Assembly: GCF_014356525.2 (NCBI RefSeq)
Contig: NC_052518.1
Location: 100,374,767 to 100,438,766, forward strand
Source of the DNA: Nilaparvata lugens
Taxonomy: Eukaryota; Arthropoda; Insecta; Hemiptera; Delphacidae
DNA: 64,000 nt
Direction: 5' to 3'
The notes beneath the pieces were generated by a model. That model had not been told where the DNA came from and did not search any database. It was given only the letters and a program-made list of their open reading frames with translations. This document shows, one piece after another, positions 34,846 through 45,301 of this stretch. A program made the position numbers and the translations under genes. Every line of letters starts with the position of its first letter. Position 1 is the first letter of the stretch.

Positions 34846-35990
34846 ATAATCTAGTATAGAATATTCAGGAACAATAGTGGACAACAAATTCAAATGTGAC
34901 AAGCACATTAATCTATCGATTACTCGGATCAGGAATCTTCTCTACAAATTCTATCAACTCTGTAAAATCCTCAACTATGAGACATTAAAAACTGTTTATT
35001 TTTCTTTAGTGCAATCAATTTTAAGATAGGTCATAATTATCTGGGGAGCTACAAATTTTAAACATGTTGAACCTCTCTATAAACTTCAAAAACGAATACT
35101 AAACATAAAAGGCTTCAAGGAGAATCAATTCCCTATGAACATTCTTTTCAAGGACAGTAAAGTTCTGAGTGTAAGACAACTCTACATCCAGGCTATCATC
35201 ACGCGAATGAGGAGAAACAACGAACACATAAGATGGGCAGATCATAACCATCAAACAAGGCAGAGAAACATGCATTCAATAGTACCAAGGATGAACACTA
35301 CATTTGGGCAAAGAAACTACATATATTTGGGACCAAAAATTTACAATTTAATACCAAGTTACATTAGGGCAGAATTCAATAGACACAGGTTCAAAAAAAG
35401 TTTATTTTCCTGGTTGGTTGATATTGGGGTCGAAAATTGTGAAAATTTAGTTAGACTGTAAAAATTGAAACTATTTATTCATCATTCTTTTCTTTACTGT
35501 TTTTCATTTTTCTAAAATAAACTTTCTTATTATTATCCTTAGTAGAATATTAATACTTATCTACTAATTTCATAATTTTGTTTGTATTATAAATTTTTAC
35601 TAATTTTATTATAGAAAACTTTAATCCTATATCAGTGAATGAAGTTTGTGAACAGTAATTATAACACACAATAAGCAACTAATTACTTATACCCGAACAC
35701 ATATAATTTATAGTGGGGTGTATATTTATTCATTGAAGTTATCATTTATTCATTGTTGAAACACCGCTGATTTATGTAGTTACATTACAATACTATATTA
35801 TCAATATTCTAATGTTCTATTCAATCTTCATTGTAATTAATAAGTTTTCATAATATGTGAAATTTGTTGCATAATTGGCTGTTGTAGGCCTACTGTAATT
35901 TATTGTAGATTCGTGTATAGACCGGAATGTATTGTGACTTACTTGAATAAATAAATTTGAATTTCAATTTAAATTTGAATTTTGAATTTT
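34846..35990 (+). mobile_element. LINE family L3, 3' half, copy 2
   Basis: Begins at CAGGAACAATAGTGGACAAC inside the satellite and follows the last 200 residues of the LINE protein in broken frames (35135-35461 is the longest, ending FKKSLFSWLVDIG), the same 3' UTR as copies 1 and 3, and a tail of AATTTGAATTT units (35950-35990). Confidence 0.88.
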
Positions 35991-36614
35991 GTATTTTGAA
36001 TCAGGAATGCTTCTCCCATACCAGAGACCATACTCACGGAAGACACCAGATTGTTCTTACCTCTATCACTCACCGCCCGACCCTGTTAGGCAGTGCAAAA
36101 GCACGGCCCCTCTACCTAAAAGAGGGAATCACTTCAGCAATGCATTCAAGGCCCTGTTCCAAAACCCGACCCTAACGAGGGTGGTTGATAGACACGACAC
36201 CAAGCCTCCCGTTCCCTGCTGTGGCCCACACCAGACGCTGACTGAGTCTAGCCAGCTCAGAGCAACACTGAGAATTCTAGTAGAAGAAGATGTGGGCCAA
36301 AATCTACTCAGAACATTGATCCTAGCCGCAGGAGGCAGCTGGTTCCTGAGGTGAGGGACCTGGTGACCAGCAGTGACACCCGGTTCCAGGGCTCTTCTAT
36401 CTTGCTAATTCCTTTGGGAATAGCAAGATGACCTCGAGTCAGGCTTGAGAAGGCCTTTCTCGATTCCGATACACCAATCCTGGCCACAGCAGATGGCAGG
36501 TTCCCAAGGTGAGTGACCCAGTTACCAGCAGATGCCTGGTGTAAGGGCACTTCTACCTTGCTAATTCCATCAGAGATTGCAAGAGGACCTCGAGTGAGGC
36601 TTGAGAAGGCCTTA
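35991..36614 (+). repeat. Second copy of the satellite leader plus partial satellite
   Basis: Matches 32736-33330 with about 95% visual identity, including two satellite units, then breaks off at GAAGGCCTTAG. Spacing to the first copy is about 3.26 kb, so LINE end plus leader plus satellite behave as a tandemly duplicated unit. Confidence 0.85.
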
Positions 36615-36833
36615 GTAGTCTCTATTTGTATGTTTTCGAGCATTTTTTTACGACTTTCCACCCCCTCCCCCTTCCCCCCGCACCCATCCTACCTACCCCC
36701 ACCTCCCCCGCTCCTGCCGCACCACCCCCGCTCCTGCCGCCCCCCTCCTGCCGCTTCTCTCCTGCCCCCTCCACCGCCCCTTAGAAGGAGAAGATGCTCT
36801 CTCTCTCTAGAAGAAGGAGAGGTGGAAGATGAA

Positions 36834-36870
<37 letters not shown>

Positions 36871-37075
36871 GAGAAGAAGAAGAAGAAGATGGAGAAGAAG
36901 AAGAAGATGATAACGATGATACTCTCTCTCTCTTTCTCTCTCTCTTGTCATGCTCTAGTTAATATAGTCATGCCTAATTACATTCAGTCATGCTCAATTA
37001 CATTTAGTCATGGTCTATTTGATGATTAATAGCAGAGAGAGATATGTGAGAGAGAGAGAGAGAGAGGCAATCTAC
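36615..37075. repeat. Low-complexity block: C-rich, (GAA)n, (CT)n, (GA)n
   Basis: 36660-36780 is C-rich on the + strand with CTCCTGCCGC repeats, 36829-36908 is (GAA)n-like, 36920-36955 is (CT)n, and 37036-37067 is (GA)n. The acidic or Lys-rich open frames here are artefacts of the trinucleotide repeat. Confidence 0.9.
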
Positions 37076-38022
37076 TGACAGATTTAAGTGAAACAAACTT
37101 CTGCCAGATTTAAGTGAAATGAATATCTTACTCTTAGATTTAACTGAAACATGTTCTTGACAACAATGTGAAGTACATGCAGAATTGTGGGTTGTACACA
37201 CAACGAACACTGCCAGATTTAAGTGAAACGAACTTCTTACTGCCATAAATTCTAGATGTACTTGACAACTAGGATGAGATTCTACCATTCTTTCAAGAAT
37301 ACATGTCCAGCAGTAACATTCAAATCCCATCTTTTTAAAACTCTTTATGTGTCTGTGTATTCAGCATAGTTGAATATTCTTTTGGAAGAATAATAGTGAA
37401 TTCAAAGTTCTTTTCTGAATCTATATTGATATAAATTAAATCATTCTCACCAAATCTTACATTCTTAACAAAGAACCAATCAAACTGAAAAACATTGGCA
37501 TATCAAAGTTTGTCATTCCTTGTTGTAGTTTTCACTCATCTCACAGCACTATGTAGCAACGTTTATAGATAAGCTTACCGTGAGACAACCTTGGACGTTA
37601 TCATTACGCACCAATTCTCCTCTTGGCTGATGATTAACATGTTTCAAAATTTCACTTCAGAGACCTTACAAGGACGAATGCGGTTCCGGTCTAATTCAAT
37701 ACTCGAGCATTGTCACGTTTTGCAATTTTACTTCACATAGCTTACAAGGACGAATGCGGTTCCGGTCTAATTCAATACTCGATCATTGGCACGTTTTTGC
37801 AATTTTACTTCACAGAGCTCACAAGGACGAATGCATCTCTGCTCTAATTCATCTCAAATTCGAGCATTAACACGTTTCGTGCATAATCTTGTTTCACCTT
37901 GGAAAAAATGCATGTGAACACTCTCTCACGTTGAAATAGAATGTAGCTAGCTATTTCTCATGCAATTTCTCCCAAGCAATTTGCATAGTGAAAATCGGTT
38001 AAAGATTGATATGATTCTAACT
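37076..38022. repeat. Spacer left of Polinton C with short repeats
   Basis: 37076-37230 has four copies of a CCAGATTTAAGTGAAAC word. 37671-37900 has three units of about 76 bp starting AGGACGAATGCGGTTCCGGT (37671, 37747, 37823). This lies just beyond the last Polinton gene and could be part of the element end, but I could not find a terminal inverted repeat. Confidence 0.6.
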
Positions 38023-39048
38023 TTAGGGTTTTAGAACATCGCCGTAGATTGAGAGACCCATTTTATCAGTAATTAAATCACCTACTTGATCTTCTGTCAA
38101 ATTATGTTGTTTTGCCTCAATCCAATTCATATGAAAGCTAACTTTAGCGTAATTCCGTACTATTTGGTAGGCTATTCGATGTATAAATAAAGTGAGATAA
38201 TCGGTGAATGCAGCTGAACATTGTAATCTTGTCACTTCATCATTCTCTGTATTTTTAATTGAAGTTGCTATTTCCTCACGAATTGATTTGACTGTAGCTT
38301 GTAATTCATCATTCTTAATAAATGCTTGCATTTCACTACTCAGATCATTTTTCAATACATAAGTTTCGCTAAACGTAGTTAGCAATGTATTCAAATCGTT
38401 TTTTGAAACAAATTGTTCAATCCCCTCCATAAGATTTGTCTTTATCGTATTAGTCATTGCAGATAATCGATCTTCAAACTCTTGTTTTGTTATAACAATG
38501 TTATTCAATGCCTGCACAGTTTTATCCAAATATTCCTTATCAACCGATAATGAATGAGTTTCATTTACTCTAGTAAAAAGTTCTGTGCTAAGCTGTTTCA
38601 ATCTGGTATTTAGATAATTTCTATCTAATACTTGCAAATCTTTAATCTTGTCTGAGATAACTTTCAATTTCTCATCCAAATAATTCTTGTCAACTTTATT
38701 ATCGTTGATCGTATTCAAGTGCGATCTGAATATCTCTGTTGTTGATTTGAGATCATGAAGAGAATTCTCCAAATTGATAGATTTCTCTTTAACTCCCCTA
38801 TCGATATTGTCAGATAACTGTTGTAATGTACTGAAGATGTGTTCCTTTTCGATCTTGTTCAATCCAATATTCTTAACTATATTAGATAATTGTGAATCTA
38901 AATACGAATGCAGAGATTCACTAACACCCTGTTGATTAATTGCCTGTATTATTCTCTCACTAAAACTGGTAAGATCTGGTTCATTCCATACAATGTCTTT
39001 CTTCGCAGCGACTCTCTCGCTTTTACCTCCGAATCTGTGCACGCTCAT
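38023..39048 (-). CDS. Polinton coiled-coil, fibre-like protein (341 aa)
   Basis: Intact frame; I choose ATG 39048 (MSVHRFGGKSE), 7 bases after the stop of the upstream gene, over an upstream GTG. Residues 20-310 are long amphipathic helix with repeated DKxYLDxxLKxL-type units (VDKNYLDEKLKVI, LDRNYLNTRLKQL, VDKEYLDKTVQAL) spaced about 45 residues, suggesting an elongated trimeric or dimeric stalk. The last 70 residues are mixed and could be a globular head. An MSxxRFG-type start followed by a long coiled coil is a recurring pattern in insect Polinton/adintovirus genes. The role as a fibre or tail protein is inferred from shape and neighbours. Third in a tightly spaced gene series behind the ATPase. 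Confidence 0.65.
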   Translation of the reverse strand: MSVHRFGGKSERVAAKKDIVWNEPDLTSFSERIIQAINQQGVSESLHSYLDSQLSNIVKNIGLNKIEKEHIFSTLQQLSDNIDRGVKEKSINLENSLHDLKSTTEIFRSHLNTINDNKVDKNYLDEKLKVISDKIKDLQVLDRNYLNTRLKQLSTELFTRVNETHSLSVDKEYLDKTVQALNNIVITKQEFEDRLSAMTNTIKTNLMEGIEQFVSKNDLNTLLTTFSETYVLKNDLSSEMQAFIKNDELQATVKSIREEIATSIKNTENDEVTRLQCSAAFTDYLTLFIHRIAYQIVRNYAKVSFHMNWIEAKQHNLTEDQVGDLITDKMGLSIYGDVLKP

Positions 39049-39055
39049 TCTGCAA

Positions 39056-40018
39056 CTAAACAATAATTTTACCTTCACGCAATTCCTCTATAATTGATGC
39101 AATCTCAACATCATGACCCGAGTGTCCAGCAAGTTTTGATGATTTTAATAAATGAAGTCTCTGAACCAATTCATCATAGTTGTCATAATATTGGTAAATT
39201 CTATTGCTAGAAGTATTTTTTGCAAATTTCAATAACCCTGAACCTCTCTTACTTGTTTTTTTAACAGGAAACAGCATTTGAATTAAGCGAGACTTTACAC
39301 CACTGTTACGTTTCACATATCCTCGTCTATCCAAATGAACTTTTGTTATTGATAAAATCTTCTTGTATTTATTTAGATCTTTTTCATCAAAGAGATATGA
39401 ATTTGGTCTTTGGGCAAATAACAGTTCTAATAGACCATGTGTAATTCGGAATTTTTCGTTATCAATATAAAAGAAGTAGTTATCAAAGCTAACAACCATC
39501 TCACCCATAAAATATAATTTTCGGTCAGAATCATAGGAAATTCCATAAGGAATCGAGTTATCCAATTTTTCACTATGAAATGTATACAAATATTGTGCAA
39601 GCACTTGATTCTTTATCTTCTTTATTTTGCTGCTTGTATCACTCTCAAGCCTAGTTGAATTAAATATACTTGATTCGTTCATGCTTAGATCTTTTTCAGC
39701 TGCTGATGGTGATGCAACTTCTATTGTTTCACTAATATCATCATCATGTTTTTCTCCTAGTTCCATACTTTCTTCGTCTTCTTCTTCTTGTTCCTCCTTT
39801 TTTGGTATAAAACTCTGATCAGATTGGTGAGAAGATTTAGTTTTCCCCATTTCAACTAGAGGTGTGATAATCGGTTCAAAAAGTTTTTCTCTGTAATCTT
39901 CAGATTGCTTTTCAAAATGTACAATGCTTCTATGTTTATCTCTAATAAATTTCCTCAATTTCTTAATCTTATCGATTACAGCAACACTAGCGTTTTGTCT
40001 TCTACGAGACATCCTCAT
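39056..40018 (-). CDS. Conserved Polinton protein of unknown function next to the ATPase (about 320 aa)
   Basis: Intact frame; ATG at 40018 (or 40012) is chosen over an upstream GTG. It starts 21 bases after the ATPase stop. The N-terminus is basic (MRMSRRRQ) and helical to residue 45, then an acidic disordered segment (EEQEEEDEESMEL). Residues 120-210 form a compact domain with YGISYDSDRKLYFMGEMVV, FYIDNEKFRITHGLLELLF and YLFDEKDLNKYKKIL. The order YGxxYD, MG, D-N, xxGxxELL matches an uncharacterised domain found in many insect transposon and virus-derived proteins (I believe the one catalogued as DUF8207, from memory). The C-terminus has a basic KKTSKRGSGLL stretch. A DNA- or capsid-associated role is plausible but not shown. 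Confidence 0.65.
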   Translation of the reverse strand: MRMSRRRQNASVAVIDKIKKLRKFIRDKHRSIVHFEKQSEDYREKLFEPIITPLVEMGKTKSSHQSDQSFIPKKEEQEEEDEESMELGEKHDDDISETIEVASPSAAEKDLSMNESSIFNSTRLESDTSSKIKKIKNQVLAQYLYTFHSEKLDNSIPYGISYDSDRKLYFMGEMVVSFDNYFFYIDNEKFRITHGLLELLFAQRPNSYLFDEKDLNKYKKILSITKVHLDRRGYVKRNSGVKSRLIQMLFPVKKTSKRGSGLLKFAKNTSSNRIYQYYDNYDELVQRLHLLKSSKLAGHSGHDVEIASIIEELREGKIIV

Positions 40019-40039
40019 TCTTCCACTGCTACTCACTCT

Positions 40040-40720
40040 CTACTGAATGTCAATAAAGTTATCCAGACCCTGCCTATATTTTCCACTATTAGCTACACAT
40101 TCAGTCATAATAGTAAGAAAACTATGCTTCTTAGAATTCCACACATTTGAACACAATTTACTGAAATCTCTGAAGCAAATATCTTCACCCACATAGTCTC
40201 TATGTATTAATTTAAGTGATAATTGATCAATTTTGAATATAACAATCATATTTGCATTATCTCTGGTGAAATGTTTTTGTGTTGCACCATAACTTTGAAT
40301 TAAATATGCTGTATCAATATTACGATGTCTACCCATAGTAAAATAATCTCTTATTTGCGGTGTGTGACTAAGTTGTAAGTCAAATATAACTAGAGAAAAT
40401 TGTGGTATTTTATTCGGGTGGGGAATACTCTCGGGAATATCATTGACATGAAATTCAATACCTTTCATTTTTGAAAAGACTTTTCTTAAAAACAAGTACT
40501 TATCTTGATATTGACTTTTAGTATTTAAATAAATATGTTTAAATCTCAATCCATTTTTGGAAAAAATCAAGTTGAACAATAAATTCGTTTTACCGCATGC
40601 AGATGGCCCTACGATGAGAATTCTAGCGTTATGTGGTATCAATGTACCATTCTTACACCATACAGGCTTTTCCTCTTGTGCAATTAACTTATCGAAATTT
40701 ACAATGACGAGTTTGTTCAT
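40040..40720 (-). CDS. Polinton genome-packaging ATPase (FtsK/HerA type, 226 aa)
   Basis: ATPase of the A32/FtsK-HerA class that in Polintons and adintoviruses is thought to pump DNA into capsids. ATG 40720 (MNKLVIVNFDKL) is chosen over an upstream GTG because family members begin in this way shortly before the P-loop. Walker A is GPSACGKTNLL (residues about 38-48). The Walker B region is FSLVIFDLQLSHTPQ, with a single Asp where DD or DE is more usual. Downstream is YFTMGRHRNIDTAYLIQSY and RDNANMIVIFK, the arginine-finger and sensor-type blocks of the family. The frame is uninterrupted and of normal length. It heads a three-gene cluster on the - strand. Confidence 0.88.
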   Translation of the reverse strand: MNKLVIVNFDKLIAQEEKPVWCKNGTLIPHNARILIVGPSACGKTNLLFNLIFSKNGLRFKHIYLNTKSQYQDKYLFLRKVFSKMKGIEFHVNDIPESIPHPNKIPQFSLVIFDLQLSHTPQIRDYFTMGRHRNIDTAYLIQSYGATQKHFTRDNANMIVIFKIDQLSLKLIHRDYVGEDICFRDFSKLCSNVWNSKKHSFLTIMTECVANSGKYRQGLDNFIDIQ

Positions 40721-41166
40721 GTTGAGAAAGTGAGATATACAAACAGAACGAACTGTTTCATGTGTCTGGTTCACTCGCTAATGAAGCGTTTCTAGGTGAC
40801 ACACATACATGTACTCACCCATTCAACATCTAGTCACCTTGTGCCACATGCTACTACACTTCTCTATGACAAAAATGAGAAATGAAAGAGCGAACATTCA
40901 ATTCAAGTTGTTTTTATTTAAAAAACACACACAATGTAAAGAATATTACAATGATTATCCACAACAGATGTGGATAGATAATTATATAATGTACATTATT
41001 TACATCATATGATCTTACTCTAATTATTTACAACAAATGTGGATAGATAATTATAATTATAATGTACATTATTTACATCATATATGATCTTACTCTAATT
41101 ATTTACAACAAATGTGATTCGATAAAATTATACCATGTGATCTTACTCTAATTATTATTTACAATC
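40721..41166. repeat. Spacer with 65-75-bp tandem repeat
   Basis: Between about 40940 and 41165 three to four units share GATCTTACTCTAATTATTTA and ACAACAAATGTGGATAGATA. This sits between the 3' end of the integrase gene and the start of the ATPase gene, where terminator and promoter signals of the element would be expected. No protein is encoded. Confidence 0.75.
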
Positions 41167-42109
41167 TTACTCTAATAAGTTCTCTCGATTTATGAATGAT
41201 GGTTGTGGAAATCCAATCCATTTCACAAGCAACTTATCCTTATCTCGTCTCAATATTTTTTCTATCAAATAAACATTTCTTTCAGATTCATTCAAAAGTG
41301 TTTTTTTAATTTCTTCTTGATAAAACCTACCCTGTATTATCTCACCACTAAGATCTTCTAATGAGTAAGTGATAGGTCTTGTGGGATGTATGCTCACAAT
41401 TCGGAAATATTCGGGTGACCAATTCATTAGATATTTTTTATCAAATATCTGTTTCTTTTTAGAAATTCTCACAATATCACCTAGCTTATATTTTGGTTTC
41501 AACACTTTTAATTTGAATCGTCTATTAAATGCAGAGTTTAGTGATTCTAAAACACGTTTACGATGTTTTTTAGTTACATCTTTAGGTCGCATTCCAATGC
41601 TACTGTGTACTGTATTGTTATAATCATCTACAATATTTTGTAAGTTATTAACCCAGTTTTTACTCCCACGTTCAGTTAAAGATCGATATATTTTTGATTT
41701 TATTGTACGATTAAATCTCTCAGCGATACTAGCTTTCTTATCAGTAAAAACAGAATAATGCTTGATATTATACTTATCTAACAAATCTTTCACATGCTTA
41801 TTAAAATACTCCTTCCCTCCATCTGTCTGGAAAAAACGCATATGTTTATTCTTACAAATAATGGGTTCGAGTGCATTATAAACACTTTGTGCAGTCTTAT
41901 TCTTTAAAGGTATACAATAAGCGTACTTAGTAAAACAATTAATAACAACTAAAATATAACAATATCCTTTATTGAATTTAGATAAGCTACCCATCTCAAT
42001 CAGATCTGATTGATATAAATCGTTCTCATTCTTCAACTCATATCTACGTGTGGGGTAATTTACACGTGCAGCAGAACTCTGCTGCTAATTTTGCTCTAAT
42101 ATTACTCAT
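41167..42109 (-). pseudogene. Polinton integrase with chromodomain-like tail (one frameshift)
   Basis: Retroviral-type DDE integrase that inserts the element. ATG 42107-42109 begins MSNIRAKLAAE; a frameshift near 42075 moves to the main frame (VNYPTRRYELK...). Catalytic core: first Asp in YQSDLIEM, second Asp in FFQTDGGKEYFN, Glu in KASIAERFNRTIKS, all present. The middle has NNTVHSSIGMRPKDV and a beta domain with YKLGDIVRISKKK. The C-terminal 40 residues, YLIEKILRRDKDKLLVKWIG, resemble a chromodomain, which can target histone marks. The core frame is intact over 289 codons; only the N-terminal leader is shifted. The shift could be a sequencing error. Confidence 0.88.
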
Positions 42110-42199
42110 TCTTCTTCTTCTTCTTTGTGTGAAGACACGCTTGAAACAGAATTCGATGTGTTGGTCACTACCTCGTTACACACACACTGATCTGTGCCA

Positions 42200-43860
42200 T
42201 CAGTTTGCTATTTTGTAGTGACCGAATGGTAATGTATCGATTCCGTTCTCTGCAATAAAGCGCTTGTCATCGAACGGGCTTAAACAAACCTTTGCGCATT
42301 CAATTTGATGCATGTTATGATTGAAGGATCTCAACATATTACATTTTTCTATATGTTGGCATCGTTCAATCAAACATTTCTTATACAAGTCAAAACTAAG
42401 TTTTCTATTTTTCACATGTGTCTTCACACCTTTTGCTACACACTTATTTACAGTTTCCTCCTTCTCATTATTTACAAGATATGAATACAATTTCGCCCGT
42501 AATCCCAGAAAAGATTTTAAAGGAATTGAAGCTGCCTCATCCTTAAATTTCCCTACAACTTTATTCCTCTCATTGGAGAAGCATTCGTGCTCAGCTGGGT
42601 AATTTGAAGTGTCAAACAATTCTAGATTTTCTCTTATCAGTTGGTAGACGTCGGGTGTCTCCAACGATAAGAGGAAGCTATCTGTATCAGTCATATAAAG
42701 CTGGATGCGTTGCCATGGTATGATTTTTTGCAATTTACAATAGAAAAATCATACATGTGTAGTTTACTCAAATCCAGGATGCAAAAACCTGAATAGATTG
42801 GCTTATTCATTTTTAGTTCCAACTTTCGCGAGAAAACCGCAATCACATCCGACTTATTATCTGCCAGCGTTTACATAGGGGATTTGAAATGTACTTATCT
42901 AGACGCTTGGCGTCTGTGATAATTTGAACATTACAATGATGACGACTATTCTGTAGTGTCTTCCCATAATTAATTGCTCATCTGTTTAAAAAAAGAGACT
43001 TCAAATTTATTTTTCGCGGCTTGCCTATTACAGGTATTGAACTCAATGTAGTTCTTCAACCAAGGCGATTGGGAAAAGCTAATGACGATGTACTTTTGTT
43101 AATTGCAATCCGAGTTGAAGGTACAGTTTCAAATTCATGTAATGAACAATGTACCTCTCTCGATCAAAAAGTGTGTTCATGAGTTTTTTAGTCAGAGTTT
43201 GACCGTTCTCATTGGTTTGGTACTCGGAGAACAATTCGCTAGGAGGAATTTGATGAAGTGGAGCGAGAGGGAAATTGGCATGCATATCATGTAACTCCTG
43301 TGGGTACTTGAGATCACATTCAATTACATAACCAGTTTCTGATTCACTCTCCAAATTGTAAAGTCAAGAGCATGGATTTCTTCCTCTGAGAGGAACTTGA
43401 AATTTCCATAAGGTAAGAATTGATTCATAGAGTGGGCATACAAAGAATTACAATCTATATAAAGCAAATAGTTACTTGGTTTTGTGGGATCGTATGTGTC
43501 AGGGATGTGTTTGTTATTGGCTTCGCAATAACGCTTGCCAATAAACGAAACACCACCACGCATTCCTGATTCAAACAATAGATGTATATCGGGATCGCTG
43601 ATCAATTGAAGTTCAACCCGGGTGAACTTCAACATACAATTCCAAGTGTAATGAGCAAGCGAAAGAAAATGAGTCACATCGAGGCCATATGACCTGAAAA
43701 GCGTTGACCTCATTTCTTCGAAAACCTCAACTAATAGCATGACGTCTAGGCACAGATAGAAATCATGATACTCGCCGAGAGATTTCAACTTGAATGTTGA
43801 GAACACTCTTTGTGCATGCTCATATTCTTTGGGGGAGAGGGGTGTATCGTTAAGATCATT
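42200..43860 (-). pseudogene. Polinton DNA polymerase B, element C (3' half, broken)
   Basis: Starts at the N gap with KEYEHAQRVFSTF, then DFYLCLDVMLLVEVFEEM (exonuclease side), FESGMRGGVSFI, motif A LLYIDCNSLYAHSM, motif B KNKFEVSFFKQM.N.YGKT (broken near 42970), motif C YMTDTDSFLLSL (about 42690), and the C-terminal GIDTLPFGHYKIAN with stop at 42200. Frameshifts lie near 43350, 43080, 42960 and 42740. It is clearly a different family from copies A, B and D (for example DCNSLY instead of DVNNLY). The N-terminal half is in or beyond the gap. Same strand as the integrase, ATPase and fibre genes, so all belong to element C. Confidence 0.88.
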
Positions 43861-43960
43861 NNNNNNNNNNNNNNNNNNNNNNNNNNNNNNNNNNNNNNNN
43901 NNNNNNNNNNNNNNNNNNNNNNNNNNNNNNNNNNNNNNNNNNNNNNNNNNNNNNNNNNNN
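43861..43960. other. Assembly gap (100 N)
   Basis: Exactly 100 N. The sequence to the left is Polinton C polymerase and to the right a LINE 3' end, so an unknown amount of sequence is missing. Confidence 0.99.
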
Positions 43961-44690
43961 AGATACTTCCAATAAGAAATCTTTATGTTTATAAAGTATT
44001 GAAGCTTTTTTTCTTAGGAGTTTGAATGAAAATCTCATTAGAGATGTGAGATATAACTTTAGACGGTTTATGGTTCAGGTTCCACATTCGAATTTAACGA
44101 TATTCCAACATTCATATTATTTTAATGGTCCTAGATTGTTCAATCTAGTGTCGCAATATCTAAATTGCCAGGAACTTTCACATTCATTTCTGAAATGTTT
44201 GAAAAACTACCTGCTCAGTGTTAATGACTGTGAATCATTTCTGAAAATTGTAAGATGATATTCTTAAATAAGAAATTCCATTATTTATTATTATTAAATC
44301 CTGAATAATAATCTAATTAATATATCATATCTTAGAGTATGCATTTTGCATTGTAATCTTCTATTTTTGGTTTTATCTCTGTATGCCTTTTATTTTTCAT
44401 AATGTAATTACTTCATCCTTGTTTTCATGTGATGGGCTACCGTAGCAGAAAAAAATGTATTTTCTTTTAAGTTATAATTTATTATGCCAAGTTTATTTAT
44501 AGAGCGGAGCAGCCTACTCCTCTGAGTATTTTTAGTTGTTTATTAGGAGTAGTACACCCCAATCGGGCTTATGCCTAGGGGTGTCCACTTTTATTTCACA
44601 TTTTTTTATATCTTTCTTTTTTATTCTGTATTATGTTTGTTTGTGAAATAAATGAATTGATTGATTGATTGATTGATTGATTTCCTATCA
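43961..44690 (+). mobile_element. Non-LTR retrotransposon 3' end with TTGA tail
   Basis: A short frame (44022-44258) reads FQHSYYFNGPRLFNLVSQYL and FLKCLKNYLL, the C-terminal tail pattern of CR1/Jockey-type proteins, followed by a 400-bp 3' UTR and a tail of about seven TTGA units (44655-44684) after AAATAAATG. The 5' part is lost in the gap. Confidence 0.75.
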
Positions 44691-45300
44691 TCTATTAAAA
44701 AAACAGAATTAATAAAACAGTCAGCGAAAAGTAGGACGTCTTTGATTTTCAGCTTTGGTCAATATATAGATTTTAATTTATCATTAGCTCGCTGGAATAA
44801 AAATAGTTTACGTATTTCAGAAGGCACATTCAATCAAGAAGAAAACGCTGAGTCAAGATGAATACAATAGCTTACCTACTGTTTATTTACGGAACGTAAA
44901 TAATAGCTCAATTCGTTTTCATCTTGTTAAAAATTCATTGACATTGATATCAGCACAAAATAATAACAATGAGGCTCAATTAGGTATCCGTGACCTCTTA
45001 CTGGTAATAGACGAATATGCATCGATAAATAAATACAACATTACGATTGGAATATATTCTTTTGATATTGACTCCGAATTTACATGCTTGGACATTTCAA
45101 GTTTAGTAATTAAAACTAAAAACCTGAATTATGTATTCTATTACAGAGGAATAAACAATCTAAATTTTTGCATATACCACATGAAAACGATGGCTCTGAA
45201 GATTGTCCAAAGAATACCTACCGTATGATTTTATTCTCTATGCTTATTTGAACAGTATGATAGAACTCAGGAACTTTATTTAACAGTATGATGTTCTGCA
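44691..45300 (+). other. Open frames of unknown origin upstream of the viral helicase fossil
   Basis: Two overlapping open frames (44691-44861 and about 44829-45228) look like one coding region with a shift near 44835. Codon usage is AT-rich and the translations look protein-like (for example RDLLLVIDEYASI), but I recognise no domain. The position between the LINE tail and the helicase fossil, on the same strand, makes a more 5' part of the same viral insertion plausible. It could equally be unrelated old coding sequence. Confidence 0.35.
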
Positions 45301-45301
45301 T

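Noticed and set aside
36513..36962. 149-codon frame with proline-rich and acidic parts
   Set aside because: It translates C-rich low complexity and a GAA repeat; no real domain is present.
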